Positions 37,433 through 44,570 of a stretch of 44,570 nt of DNA are shown piece by piece; the stretch's first letter is position 1, and the number at the start of each line of letters is the position of its first letter. Under the pieces are notes generated by a model. That model was not told where the DNA came from, did not search any database, and saw nothing but the letters and a program-made list of their open reading frames with translations. Source of the DNA: an uncultured Pirellulaceae bacterium (GTDB taxonomy: Bacteria > Planctomycetota > Planctomycetia > Pirellulales > Pirellulaceae); NCBI GenBank assembly GCA_905480235.1, contig CAJQPP010000081.1, positions 1-44,570 of the forward strand. The letters are read 5' to 3'. The position numbers were made by a program, and so were the translations under genes.

Positions 37433-37773
37433 AACGCCCCGAGCATGCGAACCAAATGGACTTTTCTACCCGGCTACCACGACCTCTGCAACCGACAGGA
37501 CTGCGGCAATCTATGTGTTCGAGAAAGTGCTTGCAGTCTGGCAGACTTTACTGCCTCGTTAAATTGAAACAATTTTGACGCCCCCTTGAGGACAGGTATC
37601 TAGGGTTTTTCCTAAAAAACCTTGGTTTAAACGATGTGCAGGTTAATCCACTGTTACAGGGTTTGACGATATTCCGTTCAAGCCAAGCTTGTGAGAGCAA
37701 AAAGGATTTTGCCCCGAGCTGGCTGATAAATGACCCAGTGTAAATCAATCTCAAACAGTCGAGAGCAGTTGTT
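37433..37773 (+). other. Intergenic region before the outer-membrane protein gene
   Basis: No gene is supported. An AT-rich inverted repeat AGGGTTTTT/AAAAAACCT lies at about 37602-37622, and TTGACG at 37574 could be a -35 with TATCTA at 37596 as a weak -10. Nothing else is recognised. Confidence 0.35.
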
Positions 37774-38694
37774 ATGAAAATCCGCATCTCTATGTATTTC
37801 GCGGTTGCCGCGATTTGTTTCGCCCCTGTGGCCTTTGGGCAACAGTACTACAACCCGCAACAAGCCGGTGTACCCGTCGTATCACCGCAACAGGCTCAAG
37901 CAGGAGTCTACCGAGGCACCACTGCCCCTATCACCAACACCCAAAACATCGGCTACAACAACCAGGCTGCCGCCGCTCAAGTCGCACCCAACGGATGCGA
38001 TAGTAATGGTTGCGACGGTAACGCTTGCGATGGAGCAGGTTGCGGCATCGGCAACGGTTGCGGCATCGGTGGTGGCATCGGTGGTGGACTTCGCGGGCAC
38101 CTTTACGATCCTTGCTGCCCCACCAAGTACATTTCGCTTTACGGCGGAGCGTCAGATTTCAAGGATTTCCAATTGAACTCCGGCGACCAATCATCCTTTT
38201 TTGGTACCGGTGACGAGTGGGGTGTTGGTGGTGCGATCGGCCGTTCAATCGGTCGGCGTTTCCGTGGTGAGTTTGATGTCACCTATCGTCGTACACAGGC
38301 TAACTACTACCAATTCGAAGTTAGCCCTGGAGCTGCAATCGGCGAACCAGCAACTGGCAAAGCTGACATCTACTCATTCATTCCCAACATTCTTGTTGAC
38401 TTGAATCCTAACGGTCGCGTCAACGGTTACATCGGAGTTGGTGGTGGTCTTGCATTCACCAATTTGGATTACACTTCGGACGGAGGATCCCGAGTTGACG
38501 TGAACGGTTCTTCGTTCGCATACCAAGGTATCTTCGGTGTTTCTGCCAAGGTAAGTCAACGAGCCGAACTCTTCTTTGAGTATCGTTACTTCTCCACCGA
38601 CGATCAAACCTTCAACTACCTCGGTGAAGGTTTGGATAACGTCAAACTAGTTTCCAACGACTTCTTCGCTGGTATCCGCGTAAAACGCTGGTAG
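37774..38694 (+). CDS. Outer-membrane beta-barrel protein with N-terminal Cys/Gly repeats
   Basis: The protein (306 aa) has a signal peptide (about residues 1-23), a Gln/Ala-rich linker with YYNPQQAG and VVSPQQAQ, a repeat-rich Cys/Gly segment (GCDSNGCDGNACDGAGCG), a DPCCP motif and a C-terminal beta-barrel of about 190 residues with alternating strands (YISLYGGASDF, FRGEFDVTYRR, VNGYIGVGGGLAF, AELFFEYRYFS), ending FAGIRVKRW with the terminal aromatic residue typical of barrels. It resembles OmpA/OprF-like 8-stranded porins of the outer-membrane barrel superfamily. The Cys repeats suggest a disulfide-linked periplasmic or surface neck. GAGAGCAG precedes the ATG. Confidence 0.86.
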   Translation: MKIRISMYFAVAAICFAPVAFGQQYYNPQQAGVPVVSPQQAQAGVYRGTTAPITNTQNIGYNNQAAAAQVAPNGCDSNGCDGNACDGAGCGIGNGCGIGGGIGGGLRGHLYDPCCPTKYISLYGGASDFKDFQLNSGDQSSFFGTGDEWGVGGAIGRSIGRRFRGEFDVTYRRTQANYYQFEVSPGAAIGEPATGKADIYSFIPNILVDLNPNGRVNGYIGVGGGLAFTNLDYTSDGGSRVDVNGSSFAYQGIFGVSAKVSQRAELFFEYRYFSTDDQTFNYLGEGLDNVKLVSNDFFAGIRVKRW

Positions 38695-38725
38695 ACAATA
38701 GCGAGAGCCTCAACTTTGACTGTTG

Positions 38726-38760
38726 AACGGGCAGCACGATTCTTCGAGCTGCCCGTTTTT
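38726..38760 (+). terminator. Terminator after the outer-membrane protein gene
   Basis: AACGGGCAGC (38726-38735) pairs with GCTGCCCGTT (38748-38757), with a 12-nt loop and TTTTT behind. It starts about 30 bp after the stop. Confidence 0.9.
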
Positions 38761-38798
38761 CGCGCGCCGCCATTCTCGGCATCCTGACCCATCGTGCG

Positions 38799-39338
38799 TT
38801 AATCGAAATCGGGTCGTTGTAATATTTCGCTCAGCAAGATCGCCTGGCGGATACTCTTCGGACTGCTCAGCATATCGAGCAACTCATCAGCAATCGGGCT
38901 AACTCTTCGAACTGTGGTCGTGGTCGTGGTCGCAAATGCGGAATCGCTGGCAGCAGATTTCAAACTGCCGATCCGATGGTCAAATGTATTTTGCAACCGC
39001 GCGTCCATCTTGTCGTCAGCAAGGGCCACCTCGTCGCCGAGTTGTTCGGCCCGCTCCGTCACATCCGTGGTATCCGTGTGCGCCTGCACATACTCAGAAA
39101 TCGATTGGTTATACGAATCTGGTTGAGTTGGGACCCGGTCTTCGTTACCAAGAATGATAATCGGGTCTGCGGATGGTCGCTGGGTCAGTTGGGGGCGAGA
39201 GGTTGTCGAGGCACTGCGCGAGGCGTCTGCCGTGGGCGAGTTGGTTGCTGGTGGAGTATTACCGCGGGCGCCTTTTTGGCGCTGTTGTTGCCGCCGTTGG
39301 GCGGCCATTTTTAGGAATTCTTCAATATCGCGTGGCAT
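38799..39338 (-). CDS. Hypothetical protein next to floA
   Basis: This 179-residue cytoplasmic protein has a Gln/Arg-rich N terminus (MAAQRRQQQRQKG), a low-complexity middle rich in Ser, Thr and Pro, a helical C-terminal part (SIRQAILLSEILQRPDFD) and a Thr run (TTTTTT). I do not recognise it. It starts 12 bp after the floA stop on the same strand, so it is likely co-transcribed and may function with flotillin. The C-terminal SPKSIRQAILLSEIL pattern is the most conserved-looking part. Confidence 0.7.
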   Translation of the reverse strand: MPRDIEEFLKMAAQRRQQQRQKGARGNTPPATNSPTADASRSASTTSRPQLTQRPSADPIIILGNEDRVPTQPDSYNQSISEYVQAHTDTTDVTERAEQLGDEVALADDKMDARLQNTFDHRIGSLKSAASDSAFATTTTTTVRRVSPIADELLDMLSSPKSIRQAILLSEILQRPDFD

Positions 39339-39350
39339 ACCAAGCTCTCG

Positions 39351-40379
39351 TTAGGAAGTCGTCGTTTGAGGTCTAGCAGCACCCGCGTCGGCAATGGACA
39401 TTCGCATGTCTGTATCCGCTTGGACGTTACGCAACTTGTAGTAATCCAGGATCCCCAGTCTCCCGCTGCGAAAACTTGCCGCCATTGCTTTGGGAACCTC
39501 GGCTTGTAATTCGACCAGTGTCGCTCGGCTTTTCTCGATTTCGGCCAGATTCTCCTGCTCCTTGGCAACCGCCATTGTGCGTTTGCCTTCGGCACGGGCG
39601 CGAGCGACTCGTGTATCCGCTTCTGCTTGATCCGCTTTCAAACGAGCACCAATATTTTCGCCGACATCAATATCGGCAATGTCAATCGAGACAATTTCAA
39701 ATGCCGTTTGAGAATCTAGGCGTCGAGCTAATACCGCTTTGGAAATAACATCCGGATTTTCAAGAACTGCCTTATGATCCTGCGATGAACCAATGGCACT
39801 CACGATCCCTTCACCCACTCGGGCAATGATCGTCTCTTCAGTCGCACCACCGATCAATTGCTGCAAATTGGAACGCACAGTAACCCGCGCTTTGACTTTT
39901 AATTGAATTCCATCTTTGGCCACAGCGTCGAGGGTTTGTCTCGTTGAACTTTTTGCGGGGCAATCAATAACGCGTGGATAGACACTCGTCTGCACGGCTT
40001 CCAGTACATTTCGTCCCGCTAAATCAATCGCGGTTGCTTCTCGAAAGCTAAGTGCAATCGTTTTTGCTTTGCGAGCAGCGATGAGAGCGCGAATAATCAT
40101 GGGCACATTACCACCGGCCAGATAATGAGCCTCGAGTGCCTTGGTGGTCAATTCGGGGTCATCGATACCTGCCTGGGTCGCCATGATCTTGGTAGGAACA
40201 ATCACGCTGGCTTTTACTTTCCGAAACGTCATCCCCAGTAAATCAAAAAATGTGATTCCGGCGCCTGTTAAAACAGACTGGATCCACCAGCGAAAATACG
40301 ACATGAAAACCGCGAAGACGACCAGAAACACGAGAATCAGGAATAACAGGCCGGCGACGACGAAGATATTGGGGTTCAT
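39351..40379 (-). CDS. floA: Flotillin-like protein FloA
   Basis: FloA (342 aa from ATG 40379; 348 aa from 40397) is an integral membrane scaffold that organises functional membrane microdomains. It has an N-terminal hydrophobic hairpin ([20 protein letters not shown]), an SPFH-type domain with [47 protein letters not shown] and [14 protein letters not shown], and a helical C-terminal part rich in Ala and Glu ([19 protein letters not shown]). These match the UPF0365/FloA family closely. It is co-oriented with a hypothetical gene 12 bp downstream. Confidence 0.95.
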   Translation of the reverse strand: MNPNIFVVAGLLFLILVFLVVFAVFMSYFRWWIQSVLTGAGITFFDLLGMTFRKVKASVIVPTKIMATQAGIDDPELTTKALEAHYLAGGNVPMIIRALIAARKAKTIALSFREATAIDLAGRNVLEAVQTSVYPRVIDCPAKSSTRQTLDAVAKDGIQLKVKARVTVRSNLQQLIGGATEETIIARVGEGIVSAIGSSQDHKAVLENPDVISKAVLARRLDSQTAFEIVSIDIADIDVGENIGARLKADQAEADTRVARARAEGKRTMAVAKEQENLAEIEKSRATLVELQAEVPKAMAASFRSGRLGILDYYKLRNVQADTDMRMSIADAGAARPQTTTS

Positions 40380-40530
40380 AGACTTGGGTCCGCGCATTGG
40401 AAAGACAAAAACTCGAGCCCCAATTGTAGGTCAATTCCCTGCTAAAAAGTAGCGGGAAGCCTCGCAGAGTCCCCTGTTTATATCACCGATGGTGAGCCGC
40501 TTTGAACGAATCTAGGTGGGATTCCGTTGA

Positions 40531-41727
40531 TCAGTGACGGGCTCGGGCATGCTTCAATGGCAACCACTGACCGTTCGCTTGGCTGCTGGCGACGCATTGC
40601 TGAATGAAATACATGCCCTCCACCCCATCTCCAACATTGGGGTAAACGGTATCTATTTTTGCGAACGGCTCTCCCGCCGCACGTTGGCACATCGCGTCAT
40701 AGGCGGAGCGATAAATGTTAGCGAAAGCTTCAAAAAACGCCTCCGGGTGCCCTGAGGGTAAACGGCAGGCGGCAGCACCCGACTCGTTCATAAACGCCGC
40801 GTTGGGGTCGCGTGTATAGATTTGGTGAGGCTGGCCATTCCGCCGGACGATCATCTCATTGGGATTTTCCTGTCGCCAAACAAGCGAAGCTTTCGTGCCG
40901 TCGATCTCAATGGACATATCATTCTCGCGGCCGTGGCTGATTTGCGAGGCCGTGACCGTTCCCAAAGCGCCCTCGGCAAATTGGATCATGGCAGTGCCGT
41001 AATCGTCCAACTGCCGGCCTTCTTCAAACGTCCGTAGCTGACAACAGATACTCTGCGGAATCAATCCCGTCATGTAACGGGTTAAATTAAAGGCATGCGT
41101 GGCAATATCCCCGAAGCAACCGGCCGCGCCGCTGCGTTTCGGGTCGGTTCGCCAGGCCGCTTGCTTTTGCTCCTCCGCCTCTAACCGTGTCCGCAACCAA
41201 CCCTGAATATAAGAGGCTCGAATGGCTTGGATTTCGCCAAACTCGCCTTCCAAAATCATCTGCCGTGCCTGCCGCACCAGTGGATAACCCGTGTAATTAT
41301 GAGTCACTGCGAATACGACACCGGATGCCTCAACGGCTTCGGCCAATTCCTCGGCTTGCGCGAGATCAAAGGTCAGAGGTTTGTCGCAGATCACGTTAAT
41401 GCCTGCCGCAACCGCTGCTTTCGCGATCTCGAAATGCGTGTGGTTCGGCGTGGCTATCGACATAAAATCAATACGCTGATCGTCCGGCAAATCTGCTTGG
41501 GCGTGTATCAATTCTTGATAGCTGCCATACGCGTGTTCCGGAGCGATATCATAATCGGCGGCCGAAGCTTTAGCGCGCTCCGGATTCGACGACAACGCGC
41601 CCGCAAATATCTCCGCTCGATTATCCAAGACAGCGGCGGTTGCATGAACTCGCCCAATAAATGAACCCTGTCCACCGCCCACGAGGCCCATGCGGAGTTT
41701 CCGATTTAGAGGCGCATTGATTCCCAT
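40531..41727 (-). CDS. Gfo/Idh/MocA-family NAD(P)-dependent oxidoreductase
   Basis: The protein (398 aa) has a Rossmann domain (MGLVGGGQGSFIGRVH), the family's EKP-type motif as CDKPLTFD, and the C-terminal alpha/beta domain with DIATHAFNLTRYMTG (catalytic His region) and GTVTASQISHGREND. These enzymes oxidise or epimerise sugars; no signal peptide is present. The substrate cannot be told. It starts 3 bp after the stop of a hypothetical gene, so the two form an operon. This family is expanded in planctomycetes. Confidence 0.92.
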   Translation of the reverse strand: MGINAPLNRKLRMGLVGGGQGSFIGRVHATAAVLDNRAEIFAGALSSNPERAKASAADYDIAPEHAYGSYQELIHAQADLPDDQRIDFMSIATPNHTHFEIAKAAVAAGINVICDKPLTFDLAQAEELAEAVEASGVVFAVTHNYTGYPLVRQARQMILEGEFGEIQAIRASYIQGWLRTRLEAEEQKQAAWRTDPKRSGAAGCFGDIATHAFNLTRYMTGLIPQSICCQLRTFEEGRQLDDYGTAMIQFAEGALGTVTASQISHGRENDMSIEIDGTKASLVWRQENPNEMIVRRNGQPHQIYTRDPNAAFMNESGAAACRLPSGHPEAFFEAFANIYRSAYDAMCQRAAGEPFAKIDTVYPNVGDGVEGMYFIQQCVASSQANGQWLPLKHARARH

Positions 41728-41730
41728 TTT

Positions 41731-42582
41731 TCAGCTCGTTTCTGTTTCCGCTGCAGGCTTGGGAAGCTTCCGCAGCAACATTTTTAATTCATTCACAAGT
41801 GCGATCACATCGATCCGCTTTACCGATGTCCAATCATCATCTCTGGCCGAGATAATCGCTTCCCGCAGGTCACGAAACGGTTTTTCGATATCGTCCGTCA
41901 CGTCCGCAAGAATCGCTTCTAAATCGATTCGATCCGACCAGCCTCCCGACAACTCTTCGGCAGAAGTGGTTGGGGAATTAGCGTTCGGCTCTTCCCCGAA
42001 ATCCGGCCCTTCTCGCAGGGGGCCCTGAACAGGGGATTGGTCATCCTGATAAACAGTTTCGCCGCTCTGCGAGTCGGATGCAATTGCCCCCAAGCCTTCT
42101 TCGGCCACATCGGACACCACATTAGAAAGTGGTTCCTCGCCCTTGACCTCGCCCATGGTCTCCCAGCGTTGATGTCGCATTTGTGAAACGGACCATTTAT
42201 TTTGCACCGCACCTTCCAACCACATCTCGGCATCATTCCATTCCAGGGCCGCAAAGAAATGGCTCCAGTAAAGCCCTTCATAGCTACTGAATTCGGACTG
42301 AAACTTTTCCCAAGTCCTGCGCAGACGACCTACATGCTGGGGTGACACCTCGCCGACCAGTCGACTCCACGTCGGGTCCGAGAACAAACGGGGTGAAACC
42401 TGCTCCGATTGCAGTTGTTGACGCCACTCATAGATAATCTTCCCCTTCTCCCAATTGGTTTGGCTGACAAGCGATTGCCAGCTGCCGATAAAGGGCCGCG
42501 AAGGTGCTTCGATCGAGTCGAGCTCTTCACTGGAGATAGAAAGTTGCGATTCGTCGGCAACGGTTTGGGCAGCTGTATCCAT
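41731..42582 (-). CDS. Hypothetical cytoplasmic protein upstream of the Gfo/Idh gene
   Basis: The protein (283 aa) has no signal peptide. Its first 120 residues after an acidic start hold regular Trp-rich helices (SWQSLVSQTNWEKGKIIYEW, RLRRTWEKFQSEFSSYEGLY, ALEWNDAEMWLEGAV), then SVSQMRHQRWETMG, a long acidic linker and a final helix (LVNELKMLLRKLP). The first half resembles a DNA- or RNA-binding helical module only in general form; no known family was recognised. Only 3 bp separate it from the oxidoreductase gene. Such uncharacterised proteins occur often in planctomycete genomes. Confidence 0.7.
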   Translation of the reverse strand: MDTAAQTVADESQLSISSEELDSIEAPSRPFIGSWQSLVSQTNWEKGKIIYEWRQQLQSEQVSPRLFSDPTWSRLVGEVSPQHVGRLRRTWEKFQSEFSSYEGLYWSHFFAALEWNDAEMWLEGAVQNKWSVSQMRHQRWETMGEVKGEEPLSNVVSDVAEEGLGAIASDSQSGETVYQDDQSPVQGPLREGPDFGEEPNANSPTTSAEELSGGWSDRIDLEAILADVTDDIEKPFRDLREAIISARDDDWTSVKRIDVIALVNELKMLLRKLPKPAAETETS

Positions 42583-43140
42583 AACGGATCCTCAAAGGTG
42601 TTGGCAGGGGAACCCAACAGATTACCGCCACAAAAATGCCTGAAAAGACTTGCAGAAAAAATTTCTTGCGTTCCATGCCCAGAACCCACAAAAGCAACGG
42701 TTCCAGGCTCAATTATTAGATAGCGTGTTTTTACTTGGTTTTACGCACTTTTTGCCAAAAATTGTAACTCAGGTTGTAACATTCACCCCGTCGAACAGCC
42801 TAAAACTCACCTGATCAATGCCTACTTTGCCCAGTAGGATCGATGGTAACAGACCCCCTAAGTAGGTTGAGGTTGGAGTTGAAATAGAACCATCTGCTGC
42901 TTGGAAGCTCTAGGCTGTCTTACAACGGCAACTCAGGAAGATTTCTCTGCGAACTGTAGTCAATCCGCCCACCAAACCTATGCGTCGCACATCTAACTGG
43001 GGCGAATGCTTGCAGGATCGCACGGACCAAGGCAGACAAGCTAATGGCATGGGATTAGCATTTGTAGAAGCCACTGTTTGGAGTGAAATTCCTTGGCTTA
43101 ATAAAAGTAATCAATGAGAGAAAACAGCAGAGCTTAAAAC
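42583..43140 (+). other. Intergenic region before the HNH nuclease gene
   Basis: About 558 bp without a supported gene. An open frame of 45 codons (42980-43117) lacks a ribosome binding site. No RNA gene, repeat or promoter with good elements was found. Confidence 0.35.
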
Positions 43141-44127
43141 ATGGTCAAGGGCATACCTGACGGCATAAAAAGAACGCATATTCTTGAGGCAATAACTCAG
43201 ATAGCCGCTGGCAAACAGCATAACTTCGCTAAATCGACTGGCTTTGATTTGTTGCACGATGGCAAGCGGTACCCTCCAAAAGCTGTTGTAGGAGTCGCAG
43301 CAGAATTGCTCACTGGCCAAGAGCATGATCCGTATGACTTTACGGGAGGCCTCAAGTCAAAGTGCTTTAAGGTCTTGGAAAGCAACGGTTTCGAAATAGT
43401 ACCGAAGGAAGGGGCAAGTCTTGAAAGTGAGTTGCCAGATGAAGTTAATCCGAGTTCCCGCAAAGATTGGAGCGAAGATGAATTGCGTGGTGCTGTAAAC
43501 GCTTATATTAAGATGCGTGAGCTGGAAGCTCGTGGTGAGTCATTTACCAAAAAAGATATCTACAACTCGCTTGCTAGGGAGTTTGGACGTTCGGTAAAAG
43601 CATTCGAGTATCGGATGCAGAACATCTCTCATGTGTATTCCCTTCAGGGCCGTAGATGGATATCTGGATTACGTCCCGCAAAAAATGTCGGACCACGTAA
43701 TCTTCGAATCATCGAGCAGCTAATCGCAGATGCTGAAGGACAACAGCTTCCTGAGTCGGTTGTTTTTGAAGCAGCAGTTCAACGCAAACTCGATACGCCT
43801 GATATGGATGAGCCGCTGGGGCTTGAATCACCAGAACGAACGACCCAAGAAGTGACGAGTTTCAAGCGAGACCCCAAGGTTGTCGCATGGGTGCTAAGAG
43901 AAGCTAACGGCCTTTGTGAATGCTGTGACAATCCATCTCCTTTTACTAAAGAGGATGGTACGCCGTATTTAGAGGTTCACCATGTCCAACGATTATGTGA
44001 TGGCGGCCCTGATACGACATCTAATGCTGCTGCACTTTGTCCTAATTGCCATCGAGAAATGCACTACGGAAAGCGCAAACAAGAACTGGCAACCAAATTG
44101 ACTAGCAAAATCGCCAGATTGAAATAA
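43141..44127 (+). CDS. HNH endonuclease with McrA-like N-terminal head
   Basis: The protein (328 aa) has an N-terminal domain (about 1-90) with FDLLHDGKRYPPKAVVGVAA and FTGGLKSKCFKVLESNGFEI that resembles the head domain of ScoMcrA-type modification-dependent enzymes, a central part (SEDELRGAVNAYIKMRELEARG, GRSVKAFEYRMQNIS) probably DNA-binding, and a C-terminal HNH domain: CECCDNPSPF, LEVHHVQRLCDGG, NAAALCPNCHREMHYG, with zinc Cys pairs and His-His-Asn active-site residues. It is likely to cut DNA, possibly modified DNA, as a restriction or defence enzyme; this is inference. No methyltransferase is adjacent. The region looks more AT-rich than its neighbours. Confidence 0.88.
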   Translation: MVKGIPDGIKRTHILEAITQIAAGKQHNFAKSTGFDLLHDGKRYPPKAVVGVAAELLTGQEHDPYDFTGGLKSKCFKVLESNGFEIVPKEGASLESELPDEVNPSSRKDWSEDELRGAVNAYIKMRELEARGESFTKKDIYNSLAREFGRSVKAFEYRMQNISHVYSLQGRRWISGLRPAKNVGPRNLRIIEQLIADAEGQQLPESVVFEAAVQRKLDTPDMDEPLGLESPERTTQEVTSFKRDPKVVAWVLREANGLCECCDNPSPFTKEDGTPYLEVHHVQRLCDGGPDTTSNAAALCPNCHREMHYGKRKQELATKLTSKIARLK

Positions 44128-44316
44128 TGATTTTCGGCAACGCAAAATATTTACACACACAAAGAGAGGGGAAATCTCAATTTGCTGAGCGGGTAAAACC
44201 GTGCCCTCACGGATAAGAGGATAATAACCATAAGAGATAGTTGTATGAATGGATGTTATTCGACGGGTAAACCCACGAGATAGCGTTCTAGTCACATAAA
44301 CCGAAACGGAAATTAA

Positions 44317-44570
44317 CAAAAGACCAGTCCTGAATCCGACAATAAATGCAACGTCTGTGGCAAGCCAAGGGAGGGTGCGTTTTCGATCGGCCTTTGCCCA
44401 GATTGCGAAAACAAAGCTCGTTCGGCTAGGTTATTACCCCATGCTAACAGCATTGCACCGAGCGTTATCGCCAAGCTCAGTCAGGCTTCGAACGCACAGC
44501 TTGAGACTTTTGGGATTGTATGTTTTGTTATTGGGCAGCTGATTGCAATTTTTGCATGGCTCTTCTATTC
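44317..44570 (+). CDS. Zinc-ribbon membrane protein, partial at the window end, start codon not visible
   Basis: The frame between the stop at 44314-44316 and the window end reads NKCNVCGKPREGAFSIGLCP and then DCENKARSARLL, with two CxxC pairs forming a zinc ribbon. A spacer follows (SVIAKLSQASNAQLETFG), then a membrane span (IVCFVIGQLIAIFAWLFY). The zinc ribbon and span make coding likely. No ATG, GTG or TTG lies in this frame before the first CxxC, so the start may be rare, or lost, or the gene may be a remnant. The 3' end lies outside the window. Function unknown. Confidence 0.5.

Noticed and set aside
42980..43117. Open frame of 45 codons before the HNH nuclease gene
   Set aside because: No ribosome binding site and no recognisable similarity; length is within what random sequence gives.

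Overview
The window looks like a planctomycete chromosome, probably Pirellulales-like. The evidence is the gene content: FG-GAP/VCBS proteins with ASPIC/UnbV domains, an extracellular sulfatase with a formylglycine motif, a PEP-CTERM protein, glycine-rich secreted proteins, a Phe-type (class Ic) ribonucleotide reductase closely resembling the chlamydial enzyme, FloA, and many predicted secreted proteins of unknown function. No rRNA, tRNA, CRISPR array, insertion sequence or prophage was recognised.

Layout. 1-9116: secreted/exported proteins (C-terminal part of a lysyl-oxidase-like multidomain protein, a very large VCBS/UnbV lipoprotein, a P-domain PEP-CTERM protein, a sulfatase) and a small membrane protein. 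9184-13774: nrdA-nrdB on the minus strand, with a terminator behind nrdB and a promoter overlapped by two NrdR-like boxes about 390 bp before nrdA. 14301-18470: a second FG-GAP/UnbV protein, fused to a thioredoxin-like and a TPR domain. Its frame is interrupted only by one TGA, which is followed at once by a hairpin that fits the bacterial SECIS model. 18869-22313: a small secreted protein, an ECF-type sigma factor with a palindrome inside its putative promoter, and btaA-btaB for betaine-lipid synthesis. 22425-27748: a minus-strand operon encoding an ABC ATPase, a MacB/FtsX-type permease, a large exported CPFC protein and two DUF3299-like proteins.

28065-30855: smpB, then divergently lipA-thiS-thiG (lipoate and thiazole synthesis). 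31023-34178: three secreted proteins, two of which share a glycine-rich, hydrophobic C-terminal tail. 34240-37432: a SprT-like metalloprotein, then sufS, which overlaps a beta-hydroxyacid-dehydrogenase-family gene. 37774-42582: an outer-membrane barrel protein, a hypothetical gene paired with floA, and a Gfo/Idh/MocA oxidoreductase paired with a hypothetical gene. 43141-44570: a McrA-like HNH nuclease (possible defence gene) and a zinc-ribbon membrane protein that runs off the window and has no ordinary start codon.

The best candidate for something undescribed is the TGA-interrupted FG-GAP/UnbV-thioredoxin-TPR gene, as a possible selenoprotein. Next are the ABC-DUF3299 operon and the tail-sharing secreted proteins.
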